From an uncultured Alphaproteobacteria bacterium (GTDB lineage Bacteria > Pseudomonadota > Alphaproteobacteria > RF32 > CAG-239), in NCBI GenBank assembly GCA_900553115.1, contig USCF01000012.1, positions 1-12,157 on the forward strand: a DNA stretch of 12,157 nt, given 5' to 3'. Below, piece after piece: positions 1 through 5,558 of this stretch. The translations under genes and the position numbers were made by a program. A model generated the notes under the pieces. The model did no database searches. It was not told where the DNA came from and saw only the letters and a program-made list of their open reading frames with translations. Within the stretch, counting starts at the first letter, position 1. Each line of letters begins with the position of its first letter.

Positions 1-444
1 ATCATCTACAATCCGGATAATACGGACGAATACTGGAGGCTGTATACCAATCACACGTTTTTGCGTGAGCAGGCGAAACAGACGGTGGTGGATATGACCA
101 TTCATGATACGCTGTTTTACCAGATGGCAACAGCAGAGAAAATCACGCTCTCAGAGGAGGAGGAACAGTATCTTGCCAATGATCAGCAGGATTTTTGGAG
201 TGACCTTACCGAGGAACAGAGAGCGCGCCTGGGTGTCGATGAGGAAACGATTGATGCATCCATGCGAAAAATGGCGCTGGCGCAGAAATATCAGAGTATT
301 CTTGCGGAGATGGAACAGGTCGATTACGAGGATTATTCCATCGGCGGCACGGAATACGAAAAACTTCTGGCACGGCATACCTGTGAGTTAGACGAGACTA
401 CCTGGGACCGCGTGCCGTTCGGCAGCATCACGGTAGATCATTGA
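1..444 (+). CDS. C-terminal part of an unrecognised acidic protein (5' end outside window)
   Basis: The reading frame is open from the first base of the window, so only the last 147 residues are visible and the gene starts upstream. A TTG at 61 is not needed as a start and has no ribosome binding site. The product is very acidic and probably mostly helical, with runs such as SEEEEQYLAND and DLTEEQRARLGVDEETID, and it has no membrane segment in the visible part. The helical, charged pattern faintly recalls the SurA-like chaperone region of Clostridia peptidyl-prolyl isomerase-type proteins, but no diagnostic motif is visible and I do not assign a function. Base use differs from the rest of the window: about half G+C with many GCG, CTG and GGC codons, whereas the following genes are near 35-40%. 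The stop overlaps a possible TTG start of the next small ORF. Confidence 0.6.
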   Translation: MIYNPDNTDEYWRLYTNHTFLREQAKQTVVDMTIHDTLFYQMATAEKITLSEEEEQYLANDQQDFWSDLTEEQRARLGVDEETIDASMRKMALAQKYQSILAEMEQVDYEDYSIGGTEYEKLLARHTCELDETTWDRVPFGSITVDH

Positions 445-533
445 ACAAAGAGGGAAAGACAGAGATTTTCCATTGCGTGAAGCAGGATATGCGCCGATAT
501 GTGAAGAAAGCATTTGCGGCAGGCAGAATATAA
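441..533 (+). CDS. Possible 30-codon ORF, perhaps the truncated start of a gene
   Basis: A TTG at 441 overlaps the TGA stop of the preceding gene (ATTGA arrangement, typical of translational coupling) and opens a 30-residue frame ending at a TAA at 531. The peptide begins (M)NKEGKTEIFHCVKQDMRRY. It keeps the GC-rich style of the upstream gene until about 528, where the sequence abruptly becomes AT-rich. One reading is that this is the beginning of a longer gene of the upstream source, cut off where the composition changes, with the stop codon supplied by the new sequence. It may equally be non-coding. There is no convincing ribosome binding site apart from the coupling. Confidence 0.25.
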   Translation: MNKEGKTEIFHCVKQDMRRYVKKAFAAGRI

Positions 534-565
534 TATAAAAAATAAAATGACTCTGTTTCATATTT

Positions 566-571
566 GAAGGA
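566..571 (+). promoter_or_regulatory. Ribosome binding site fixing the start at 579
   Basis: GAAGGA lies 7 nt before the ATG at 579. It overlaps an in-frame TTG at 564 and so argues against that upstream start. The AAGGA plus AT-rich spacer matches the sites in front of tolB, fucO and the autotransporter gene in this window. Confidence 0.6.
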
Positions 572-578
572 TAATAAA

Positions 579-1169
579 ATGGCAAATGAAACAAAAAATG
601 ATTTGAATACCGAAACTTTGCTGGAAGAAGCAAAAGAAATAGGTGTTTTGGCAAAAGATAGAAAATATTTTCAATTGATTAAAAAAGTTTTTCATCTTTT
701 TTCTTCAGTTTATAAAAAAAGCCTTAAAGGGAAATATCTAGAAATTCAAGGGAAAAAAATCCCTATGGTTTTGGTGGTTGTTGCAGCTTTAGGATTGGGG
801 TGGACCGCTATTCCGTCCGGTTCGGAAACTACGGCAGAAGACAGCATAGCTGATGAAAATAATTCTGATGAATTAAAAGAAAAAGAAGACTTAAACAGCT
901 ACAACAAAGACGGCGTGAAAGTTTATGGTATGTATAAATGCGATAACGCTGTTTGTGGTTATTTGGAAAATGATACAGATAATGATATTGCCAGAATCCT
1001 GATTTCGGTGACTTTTCATGATAAAACTGGAGCTGTTGTTTATGAAGGCGGAGCCGAAGCTACTGCGATGGTTGCTAAAAGCCGCAGCCGTTTCAAAATT
1101 TTGGCGGACGGAGAATTTGAATATTTCCGTTTGACAGATGTTACTGTAGAAAAAAACAGTGCTGAATAG
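579..1169 (+). CDS. Single-pass membrane protein with periplasmic FxLYD-like domain
   Basis: This is a 196-residue protein started at ATG 579, preferred over the TTG at 564 because of the well-spaced GAAGGA. Residues 1-60 are charged and Lys-rich and probably cytoplasmic. Residues 61-78 (IPMVLVVVAALGLGWTAI) form one membrane segment. Residues 80-110 are an acidic linker. Residues 112-190 resemble the FxLYD-type beta-sandwich: a GYLEN segment followed by polar residues, then ISVTFHDKTGAVV, then a late SRSRFKI strand. Two cysteines (C121, C126) flank the first strands and could form a disulfide outside the cytoplasm. The lysines before the membrane segment support an N-in, C-out topology. FxLYD domains are found in membrane-anchored envelope proteins of mostly unknown job, so no reaction is assigned. 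The gene stands alone: a hairpin terminator follows 27 bp after the stop, and ruvX converges on it. The family call rests on pattern only. Confidence 0.75.
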   Translation: MANETKNDLNTETLLEEAKEIGVLAKDRKYFQLIKKVFHLFSSVYKKSLKGKYLEIQGKKIPMVLVVVAALGLGWTAIPSGSETTAEDSIADENNSDELKEKEDLNSYNKDGVKVYGMYKCDNAVCGYLENDTDNDIARILISVTFHDKTGAVVYEGGAEATAMVAKSRSRFKILADGEFEYFRLTDVTVEKNSAE

Positions 1170-1196
1170 TAAAGTGAAAAATTCTTTATAGTAAAG

Positions 1197-1224
1197 TGTC
1201 CGCTCAAAAGGGCGGACATTTTTA
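1197..1224 (+). terminator. Rho-independent terminator after the FxLYD-like gene
   Basis: TGTCCGCTC and GGGCGGACA pair as a 9-bp stem (one G-T pair) around an AAAA loop, followed at once by TTTTTA. The T tract ends one base before the stop codon of convergent ruvX. Read on the minus strand the hairpin has only a weak T run, so it is best suited to the plus strand. A 10-bp direct repeat, TAGTAAAGTG, occurs at 1167-1176 (including the stop codon) and 1189-1198. Confidence 0.85.
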
Positions 1225-1686
1225 TTAGCGACAAAAACTTATTGCGTCTAATGCACCTTGCAGAATATATGCTGCGGCAGATGCGTCCAGAATTTTTTTG
1301 CGTTTGCCTCGCGACATATCCACTTCTTCTATTAAAAAACGTTCCACGGCCGAAGAAGAAAGTCGTTCGTCCCAAAAAATATAAGGTAAATCAATTTCTT
1401 GAGCCAGTTTTTGGGCAAAAGCGCGGACTTCTTGTGCAATAGCTCCTTCTTCGCCGTTCATTTGCAGGGGCAAACCATAGACCAGACCGCCGATTTCTTT
1501 TTCAGTAATAACTTTTTTGAGTTCAGCCACGTCTTTTTGCCATTCTCCGCGGTATAAAATTTTGTACGAAGTCGCAATGCTGCGTCCTAAATCAGAAACT
1601 GCCAATCCCATTCTTTTAGAACCGTAATCAACCCCCAGCAGGGCTTTGTATTGAGGCAAAGTATTTTTAAATTCTGTAATATTCAT
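1225..1686 (-). CDS. ruvX: RuvX/YqgF family pre-16S rRNA nuclease
   Basis: The product is 153 residues, the usual size of the YqgF/RuvX family, whose RNase H-like fold performs 5' maturation of pre-16S rRNA in the cytoplasm; a Holliday-junction resolvase role was proposed earlier. Family motifs are present in order: LGVDYGSKRMGLAVSD (residues 17-32, with the first metal-binding Asp at D20), VYGLPLQMNGEEG (69-81), DERLSSSAVE (106-115) and LDASAAAYILQ (133-143, acidic D134). All expected acidic residues are present, so the enzyme should be active. The start at 1686 is an ATG with AAGGA seven bases upstream. A TTG at 1734 in the same frame would add 16 residues but has no such site and would sit inside the probable promoter. 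The gene is divergent from tolB and convergent with the FxLYD-like gene, so it is probably transcribed alone. Confidence 0.93.
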   Translation of the reverse strand: MNITEFKNTLPQYKALLGVDYGSKRMGLAVSDLGRSIATSYKILYRGEWQKDVAELKKVITEKEIGGLVYGLPLQMNGEEGAIAQEVRAFAQKLAQEIDLPYIFWDERLSSSAVERFLIEEVDMSRGKRKKILDASAAAYILQGALDAISFCR

Positions 1687-1693
1687 AATGTTT

Positions 1694-1698
1694 TCCTT
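1694..1698 (-). promoter_or_regulatory. Ribosome binding site deciding the ruvX start
   Basis: AAGGA on the minus strand lies 7 nt before the ATG at 1686. It supports the 153-residue RuvX over the longer TTG-started version. Confidence 0.6.
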
Positions 1699-1705
1699 TT
1701 TTGTA

Positions 1706-1734
1706 AGGCTATGCGGAATAAGTATGTTTGTCAA
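1706..1734 (-). promoter_or_regulatory. Candidate sigma-70 promoter of ruvX
   Basis: On the minus strand a perfect TTGACA -35 box (1729-1734) is followed after 17 nt by TAGCCT (1706-1711), a weak -10 with three of six consensus bases. Transcription would start near 1699, giving a leader of about 13 nt that just includes the ribosome binding site. The -35 match and spacing are good; the -10 is the weak point. Confidence 0.35.
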
Positions 1735-1740
1735 CTAAAA

Positions 1741-1758
1741 AGCGCTGCATAATTATGC
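1741..1758. promoter_or_regulatory. Adjacent palindromes between ruvX and tolB
   Basis: AGCGCT (1741-1746) is directly followed by GCATAATTATGC (1747-1758), both perfect palindromes. They sit in the divergent ruvX-tolB spacer, upstream of the ruvX -35 candidate and about 90 bp before tolB. A protein-binding role is possible but unproven. The spacer (1687-1848) otherwise shows only AT-rich sequence and no convincing tolB promoter. Confidence 0.3.
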
Positions 1759-1848
1759 CTATAAACTCTTTTTTAGCTTTACTATTTGAACTAATATGTA
1801 TATTGTGAATTCAGTTGAAATTTTAATTAGTTTTAAAGGTATAAAGCA

Positions 1849-3168
1849 ATGAAATTAAAATATGTTTTTGCAGCGCTTTTAACATTGATTATTACTCCTG
1901 CTCAGGCCGAGCTGGAAATTGATGTTCGCGGTGCTACTCGTAATCCGATGCCGGTTGCTATTCCGGAAATGATTGGCAGTAACGGCAATATTTTTACTAA
2001 AATTATTGGTAATGATTATGGTGATAAGGTTCGTGAAGTGATAGCCGCCGATTTGGATAGAAGCGGTTTGTTTAAAATTTTGCCGACTAACAGCTATATT
2101 GAAACCCTAACTTCTATTGACCAACAGCCGAAGTTTGTAAACTGGCAAGCTATAAAGTCACAAGCTTTGGTACAAAGTCAGATTGTTGAGTTGCCTGGTG
2201 ACAAAATCCGTGTTGATTTTCGTTTGTGGGATGTTACGGCAGAACAGCAGCTTATCGGTAAATCGTTTACTACCACCAAAAGCAACTGGCGCCGAATCGC
2301 CCACGTGGTGGCTGATGCAATTTATGAACGCTTGACCGGTGATAAGGGGTATTTCAACACCCGTGTGGTTTATGTTTCGGAAACCGGACGCGCTACTCGC
2401 CGCATTAAACGTCTTGCCATAATGGACCAAGATGGTGAAAATCATAAGTTTTTAACTGACGGTAGAAACTTGGTTTTGACACCGCGTTTTTCGCCGAATA
2501 TGCAAAAAATTACTTATTTGGAATTTGTCGGCAACAGTCCGCGTGTTTATATGCTTGATTTGGATACAAACCGCCGTCAAGTTTTGGGTAATTTTCCAGG
2601 TATGACTTTTGCGCCGGTATTTTCTCCGGATAGCTCAAAAGTTTTACTCAGTTATGCTAATCATGGTTCAACAAATATTTATGAGATGGATATCAGAACC
2701 CGTAAAACCCGCCAGATTACTTATGGCAGCGCTATTTCTACATCGCCAAGCTATTCTCCTGACGGCAGCAAGATTGTGTTTAACTCTGATCGCGGCGGCA
2801 ATCAACAGCTTTATGTTATGAATGCCGATGGCAGCGATGTTGAACGTATCAGTTTTGGCAAAGGCCGTTACGCTACGCCGGTATGGTCTCCGCGCGGCGA
2901 CTATATCGCCTTTACAAAAATGGTAAACGGCGCGTTTTATATTGGGGTGATGTATCCGGACGGAACAGGCGAACGTATTTTGGCCGATGGTTATTTGGTT
3001 GAAGGTCCTACCTGGTCGCCAAACGGCCGTGTGTTGATGTACTTCCGCCAAGACAGAGGTTCTCCGGTACGTTTGTATAGTATTGACTTGACCGGTTATA
3101 ACGAACGCCGCATTGTAACTCCGGCAGAAGCCTCTGACCCAGCTTGGTCACCGTTGCTTCCGTTATAA
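1849..3168 (+). CDS. tolB: TolB, periplasmic beta-propeller of the Tol-Pal system
   Basis: The product is 439 residues, a normal TolB length. TolB acts in the periplasm between the inner-membrane TolQRA complex and the lipoprotein Pal, supporting outer-membrane integrity and constriction during division. Residues 1-20 are a signal peptide ending AQA before ELEIDV. The TolB N-terminal domain runs to about residue 165. The six-bladed propeller follows, marked by six aromatic/hydrophobic-Ser-Pro motifs (FSP, FSP, YSP, WSP, WSP, WSP) with Ser at residues 215, 259, 303, 347, 390 and 434, an almost perfect 44-residue period. Some blades carry the classic SPDGSKIVF and YVMNADGSD strings. AAAGG lies 9 nt before the ATG. 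tolQ, tolR, tolA and pal, usual neighbours of tolB in proteobacteria, are not beside it here, and a terminator follows, so it appears to be a single-gene unit. Confidence 0.95.
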   Translation: MKLKYVFAALLTLIITPAQAELEIDVRGATRNPMPVAIPEMIGSNGNIFTKIIGNDYGDKVREVIAADLDRSGLFKILPTNSYIETLTSIDQQPKFVNWQAIKSQALVQSQIVELPGDKIRVDFRLWDVTAEQQLIGKSFTTTKSNWRRIAHVVADAIYERLTGDKGYFNTRVVYVSETGRATRRIKRLAIMDQDGENHKFLTDGRNLVLTPRFSPNMQKITYLEFVGNSPRVYMLDLDTNRRQVLGNFPGMTFAPVFSPDSSKVLLSYANHGSTNIYEMDIRTRKTRQITYGSAISTSPSYSPDGSKIVFNSDRGGNQQLYVMNADGSDVERISFGKGRYATPVWSPRGDYIAFTKMVNGAFYIGVMYPDGTGERILADGYLVEGPTWSPNGRVLMYFRQDRGSPVRLYSIDLTGYNERRIVTPAEASDPAWSPLLPL

Positions 3169-3191
3169 AAAGCGGCATAAAAACGACACTC

Positions 3192-3221
3192 AAAAAGCGG
3201 TTCTGAATGAGCCGCTTTTTT
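3192..3221 (+). terminator. Rho-independent terminator after tolB
   Basis: AAAAAGCGGTTC pairs with GAGCCGCTTTTT around a TGAAT loop (12-bp stem, one G-T pair) and ends in a run of T. Because the stem has A on one side and T on the other it could also act on the minus strand, though no gene there needs it. A second copy of AAAAAGCGG starts at 3167, overlapping the tolB stop codon, and could pair with the same downstream arm. Confidence 0.85.
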
Positions 3222-3239
3222 GCTGTAAAAATTAACCTG

Positions 3240-3268
3240 TTGCTAAACAATTTTTGCTATGTTTTAAA
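3240..3268 (+). promoter_or_regulatory. Candidate sigma-70 promoter of fucO
   Basis: TTGCTA (3240-3245, four of six consensus) and TTTAAA (3263-3268, four of six) are separated by exactly 17 nt. Transcription would start near 3275, giving a leader of about 32 nt containing the AAAGGAA site. The -10 lies inside a perfect palindrome, which would let a repressor block it. Confidence 0.35.
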
Positions 3269-3273
3269 ACATA
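3258..3273. promoter_or_regulatory. 16-bp perfect palindrome, putative operator of fucO
   Basis: TATGTTTTAAAACATA is a perfect inverted repeat with no spacer, 33 bp before the fucO start and centred on the candidate -10 box. Palindromes of this size at such a position are typical of dimeric repressor sites. No regulator gene is in the window, so the protein is unknown. It is too short and AT-rich to be a terminator. Confidence 0.45.
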
Positions 3274-3306
3274 AGGATTTAATAATTTTTATGAAAGGAA
3301 ACAACT

Positions 3307-4470
3307 ATGACTGCAAAACGTTTTATGTTAAATGAAACCAGCTATCACGGCTTTGGTGCTAAAGATGAAGTAATTACCGAGGCTAAAGCCCGCGGCTTTA
3401 AAAAAGCACTAATCGTCACCGATGCCGATTTGGTAAAATTTGGTGTGGTGAAAAAAATTACCGACTTGCTGGATAAAAACAATATGGCTTATGCAATTTA
3501 TGACAAAGTAAAAGCCAATCCGAGCGTAACTGTGGTTAAAGAAGGCGTTGAGGCTTTCAAAAAGGCCGGTGCCGACTATATGATTGCCATTGGCGGCGGT
3601 TCTCCTCAAGACACAGCCAAAGGTATTGGTATAATCATCAATAATCCGGAATTTGCCGATGTTGTTTCTTTGGAAGGTGTAGCCCCGACCAAGCATAAGA
3701 GCGTTCCGGTAATCGCTATTGCTACCACTGCCGGCACTGCCGCCGAGACCACTATCAACTATGTGATTACTGATGAAGAAAAACGCCGCAAATTTGTTTG
3801 TGTTGACCCGCATGATATTCCGGTTGTGGCAATCGTAGACCCTGAGATGATGTCTTCTATGCCAAAAGGATTGACTGCAGCTACGGGTATGGACGCTTTG
3901 ACACACGCCATTGAAGGTTACACAACTTTGGCTTCATGGGAATTGGCCGATACTTTGAACCTGAAAGCTATTGAAATTATCTCTCGTTCGCTGCGTAAAG
4001 CTGTGGAAAATGACCCTAAAGGACGTGAAGATATGGCGCTTGGTCAATATATGACCGGTATGGCATTTTCTAATGTCGGTTTAGGTGTTGTTCATGGTAT
4101 GGCGCACCCGCTCAGCGCGTTTTATAACACTCCGCATGGTGTGGCTAACGCAGTTTTGTTGCCGTATGTTATGGAATTTAACGCTCCGTACACCGGTGAA
4201 AAATTCCGCGAAATTGCTCGCGCAATGGGAGTTAAAGACGTTGATAAAATGTCGCAGGAAGAATATCGCAGAGCTGCTATTGATGCTGTGAAACAGCTTA
4301 AAAAAGACGTAAATATTCCGGAAACATTAAAGGATATCAATGTTAAAGAAGAAGATTTGGAAGCATTGTCAGATGCAGCCATGACTGATGTTTGTACCGG
4401 CGGCAATCCACGTCCTTGCAGTAAAGAATTGGTATTGGAAGTTTATAAAAAAGCATTTTACGGCAAATAA
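3307..4470 (+). CDS. fucO: Lactaldehyde reductase / 1,2-propanediol oxidoreductase (iron-dependent alcohol dehydrogenase)
   Basis: The product is 387 residues of the group III iron-containing alcohol dehydrogenase family. FucO interconverts L-lactaldehyde and L-1,2-propanediol with NAD(H) in the cytoplasm, recovering NAD+ during anaerobic fucose or rhamnose breakdown. The N-terminal nucleotide-binding half includes GGGSPQDTAK (residues 96-105). The metal ligands D196, H200, H263 and H277 are all present and fall at the same numbers as in E. coli FucO as I recall it. Long segments such as NYVITDEEKRRKFVC, VHGMAHPLSAFYNTPHGVAN and DVCTGGNPR closely match that enzyme, so the specific name is well supported over a generic alcohol dehydrogenase. 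AAAGGAA lies 6 nt before the ATG. Promoter, palindrome and terminator suggest a regulated single-gene unit. No fucose or rhamnose pathway gene is next to it, so its real substrate here could be another short aldehyde. Confidence 0.9.
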   Translation: MTAKRFMLNETSYHGFGAKDEVITEAKARGFKKALIVTDADLVKFGVVKKITDLLDKNNMAYAIYDKVKANPSVTVVKEGVEAFKKAGADYMIAIGGGSPQDTAKGIGIIINNPEFADVVSLEGVAPTKHKSVPVIAIATTAGTAAETTINYVITDEEKRRKFVCVDPHDIPVVAIVDPEMMSSMPKGLTAATGMDALTHAIEGYTTLASWELADTLNLKAIEIISRSLRKAVENDPKGREDMALGQYMTGMAFSNVGLGVVHGMAHPLSAFYNTPHGVANAVLLPYVMEFNAPYTGEKFREIARAMGVKDVDKMSQEEYRRAAIDAVKQLKKDVNIPETLKDINVKEEDLEALSDAAMTDVCTGGNPRPCSKELVLEVYKKAFYGK

Positions 4471-4495
4471 TTCGTAACAAAATCTAAACACCTCG

Positions 4496-4529
4496 CACCG
4501 TTCTATAAAAATAGGGCGGTGTTTTTTTT
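4496..4529 (+). terminator. Rho-independent terminator after fucO
   Basis: CACCGTTCTA pairs with TAGGGCGGTG (10 bp, two G-T pairs) around a TAAAAA loop, followed by eight T residues. It lies 25 bp after the fucO stop, in the spacer between fucO and convergent psd. On the minus strand no T run follows, so psd lacks a clear terminator of its own. Confidence 0.85.
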
Positions 4530-4561
4530 GAGGGGTAATTTCAAATAAATGCTGTGTAAAA

Positions 4562-5410
4562 CTATTTTACTTCGGCCATTGCCATGCCAACGCGGGTAGG
4601 CTGACCAGCCAACATATCTTCATTGAATTTGATTTTATTTTTTTCAAACAGGCAGATAACCGTGCTTCCCATAAAAAATTTGCCGATTTCCACACCTTTA
4701 GTAAAACTCTTGTTGTTATCGGTATAATCATACACGCTGATATCTTTGTTCTTGCTAGGAGCGACAACTCCGGACCAAACGGTAGAAATACTGCGGACAA
4801 TAGTTGCTCCAACCAAAACTACTGCCATTTTACCGATTGAAGTATCAAAAAAACAAATAACGCGTTCGTTGCGGGCAAAAAGCTCCGGAATGTGTTCGGC
4901 ATTGAATTTGTTGACCGAAAATAAATCTCCGGGAACATGAATCATTTTTGTCAGAGTGCCGTCAAAAGGAATATGCACACGGTGATAGTCTTTTGGAGAA
5001 AGATATGTGGTAATAAAATCTCCGTTTTGAAAAAGTTTGGCTTCCGGACTATTGGCAAGCAAGGCGTTTACGGTGTAATAGTGATTTTTGGCCTGCAGCA
5101 TAAATTTATCTTCAATAGCGCCGAATTGGCTTATTTTGCCATCTGCCGGAAAAACCAACACATTGTCTGTCATGTTGATAGGACGTGCGTCCGGCTGAAT
5201 TTGACGGGCAAAAAAATCGTTAAAAGTTTTGTATTCTTCCGGTTTGCCAATAATTTCCTTGGTGTTGATTTTGTAATGTTTGATAAAGCTCTTTATCATT
5301 GCCGTGGTTAAACCGCCCATTTTAGCGCCGGCAAAAAAACCGACCAAACGGGTTAGCAAATGTTTTGGAATAAGATATTGGCTGTCAGCTTTTAACTTTA
5401 TGCGATTCAT
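4562..5410 (-). CDS. psd: Phosphatidylserine decarboxylase proenzyme
   Basis: The product is 282 residues. Psd makes phosphatidylethanolamine from phosphatidylserine at the inner membrane and uses a pyruvoyl group formed by self-cleavage. The family motifs are present: FNDFFARQI (63-71), FPADGKIS (87-94) with D90, YHRVHIP (142-148) with H143 and H146, and FFMGST (245-250), where cleavage between G248 and S249 would create the beta chain and the pyruvoyl alpha chain. The Asp/His/Ser set for self-cleavage is therefore complete. The cleavage motif is MGST rather than the LGST of E. coli, a conservative change. A strong AAGGAG (5417-5422) lies 6 nt before the ATG, and the stop is TAG. It converges on fucO and diverges from the autotransporter gene with 148 bp between starts. 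phosphatidylserine synthase is not nearby. Confidence 0.95.
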   Translation of the reverse strand: MNRIKLKADSQYLIPKHLLTRLVGFFAGAKMGGLTTAMIKSFIKHYKINTKEIIGKPEEYKTFNDFFARQIQPDARPINMTDNVLVFPADGKISQFGAIEDKFMLQAKNHYYTVNALLANSPEAKLFQNGDFITTYLSPKDYHRVHIPFDGTLTKMIHVPGDLFSVNKFNAEHIPELFARNERVICFFDTSIGKMAVVLVGATIVRSISTVWSGVVAPSKNKDISVYDYTDNNKSFTKGVEIGKFFMGSTVICLFEKNKIKFNEDMLAGQPTRVGMAMAEVK

Positions 5411-5558
5411 TTTTTGCTCCTTGTTAATTACTTATTAAAGCTAACTTTTTCAACAACAAAAGTCAATTGTTATCTTTTAGCGAAATAACAGATTTTTTTT
5501 AATCTTTTTTTTAAACCTTAGGTATACACTTGGCAAAAATATATATAAGGATATAATC

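Noticed and set aside
388..654. Minus-strand 88-residue open frame spanning the composition border
   Set aside because: It overlaps the start of the FxLYD-like gene and the end of the first gene, has no ribosome binding site and no recognisable motif.
1687..1734. Longer ruvX started at TTG 1734
   Set aside because: The ATG at 1686 has an AAGGA at ideal spacing and gives the normal family length; the TTG overlaps the candidate -35 box.
3167..3200. Direct repeat of AAAAAGCGG as a possible att or insertion footprint
   Set aside because: It is only 9 bp, and the second copy is one arm of the tolB terminator; no mobile element lies between or beside the copies.
5491..5558. Search for a sigma-70 promoter in front of the autotransporter gene
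   Set aside because: TATACA at 5523 and TATATA near 5540 resemble -10 boxes, but no -35 is at a proper distance and the second overlaps the ribosome binding site region.
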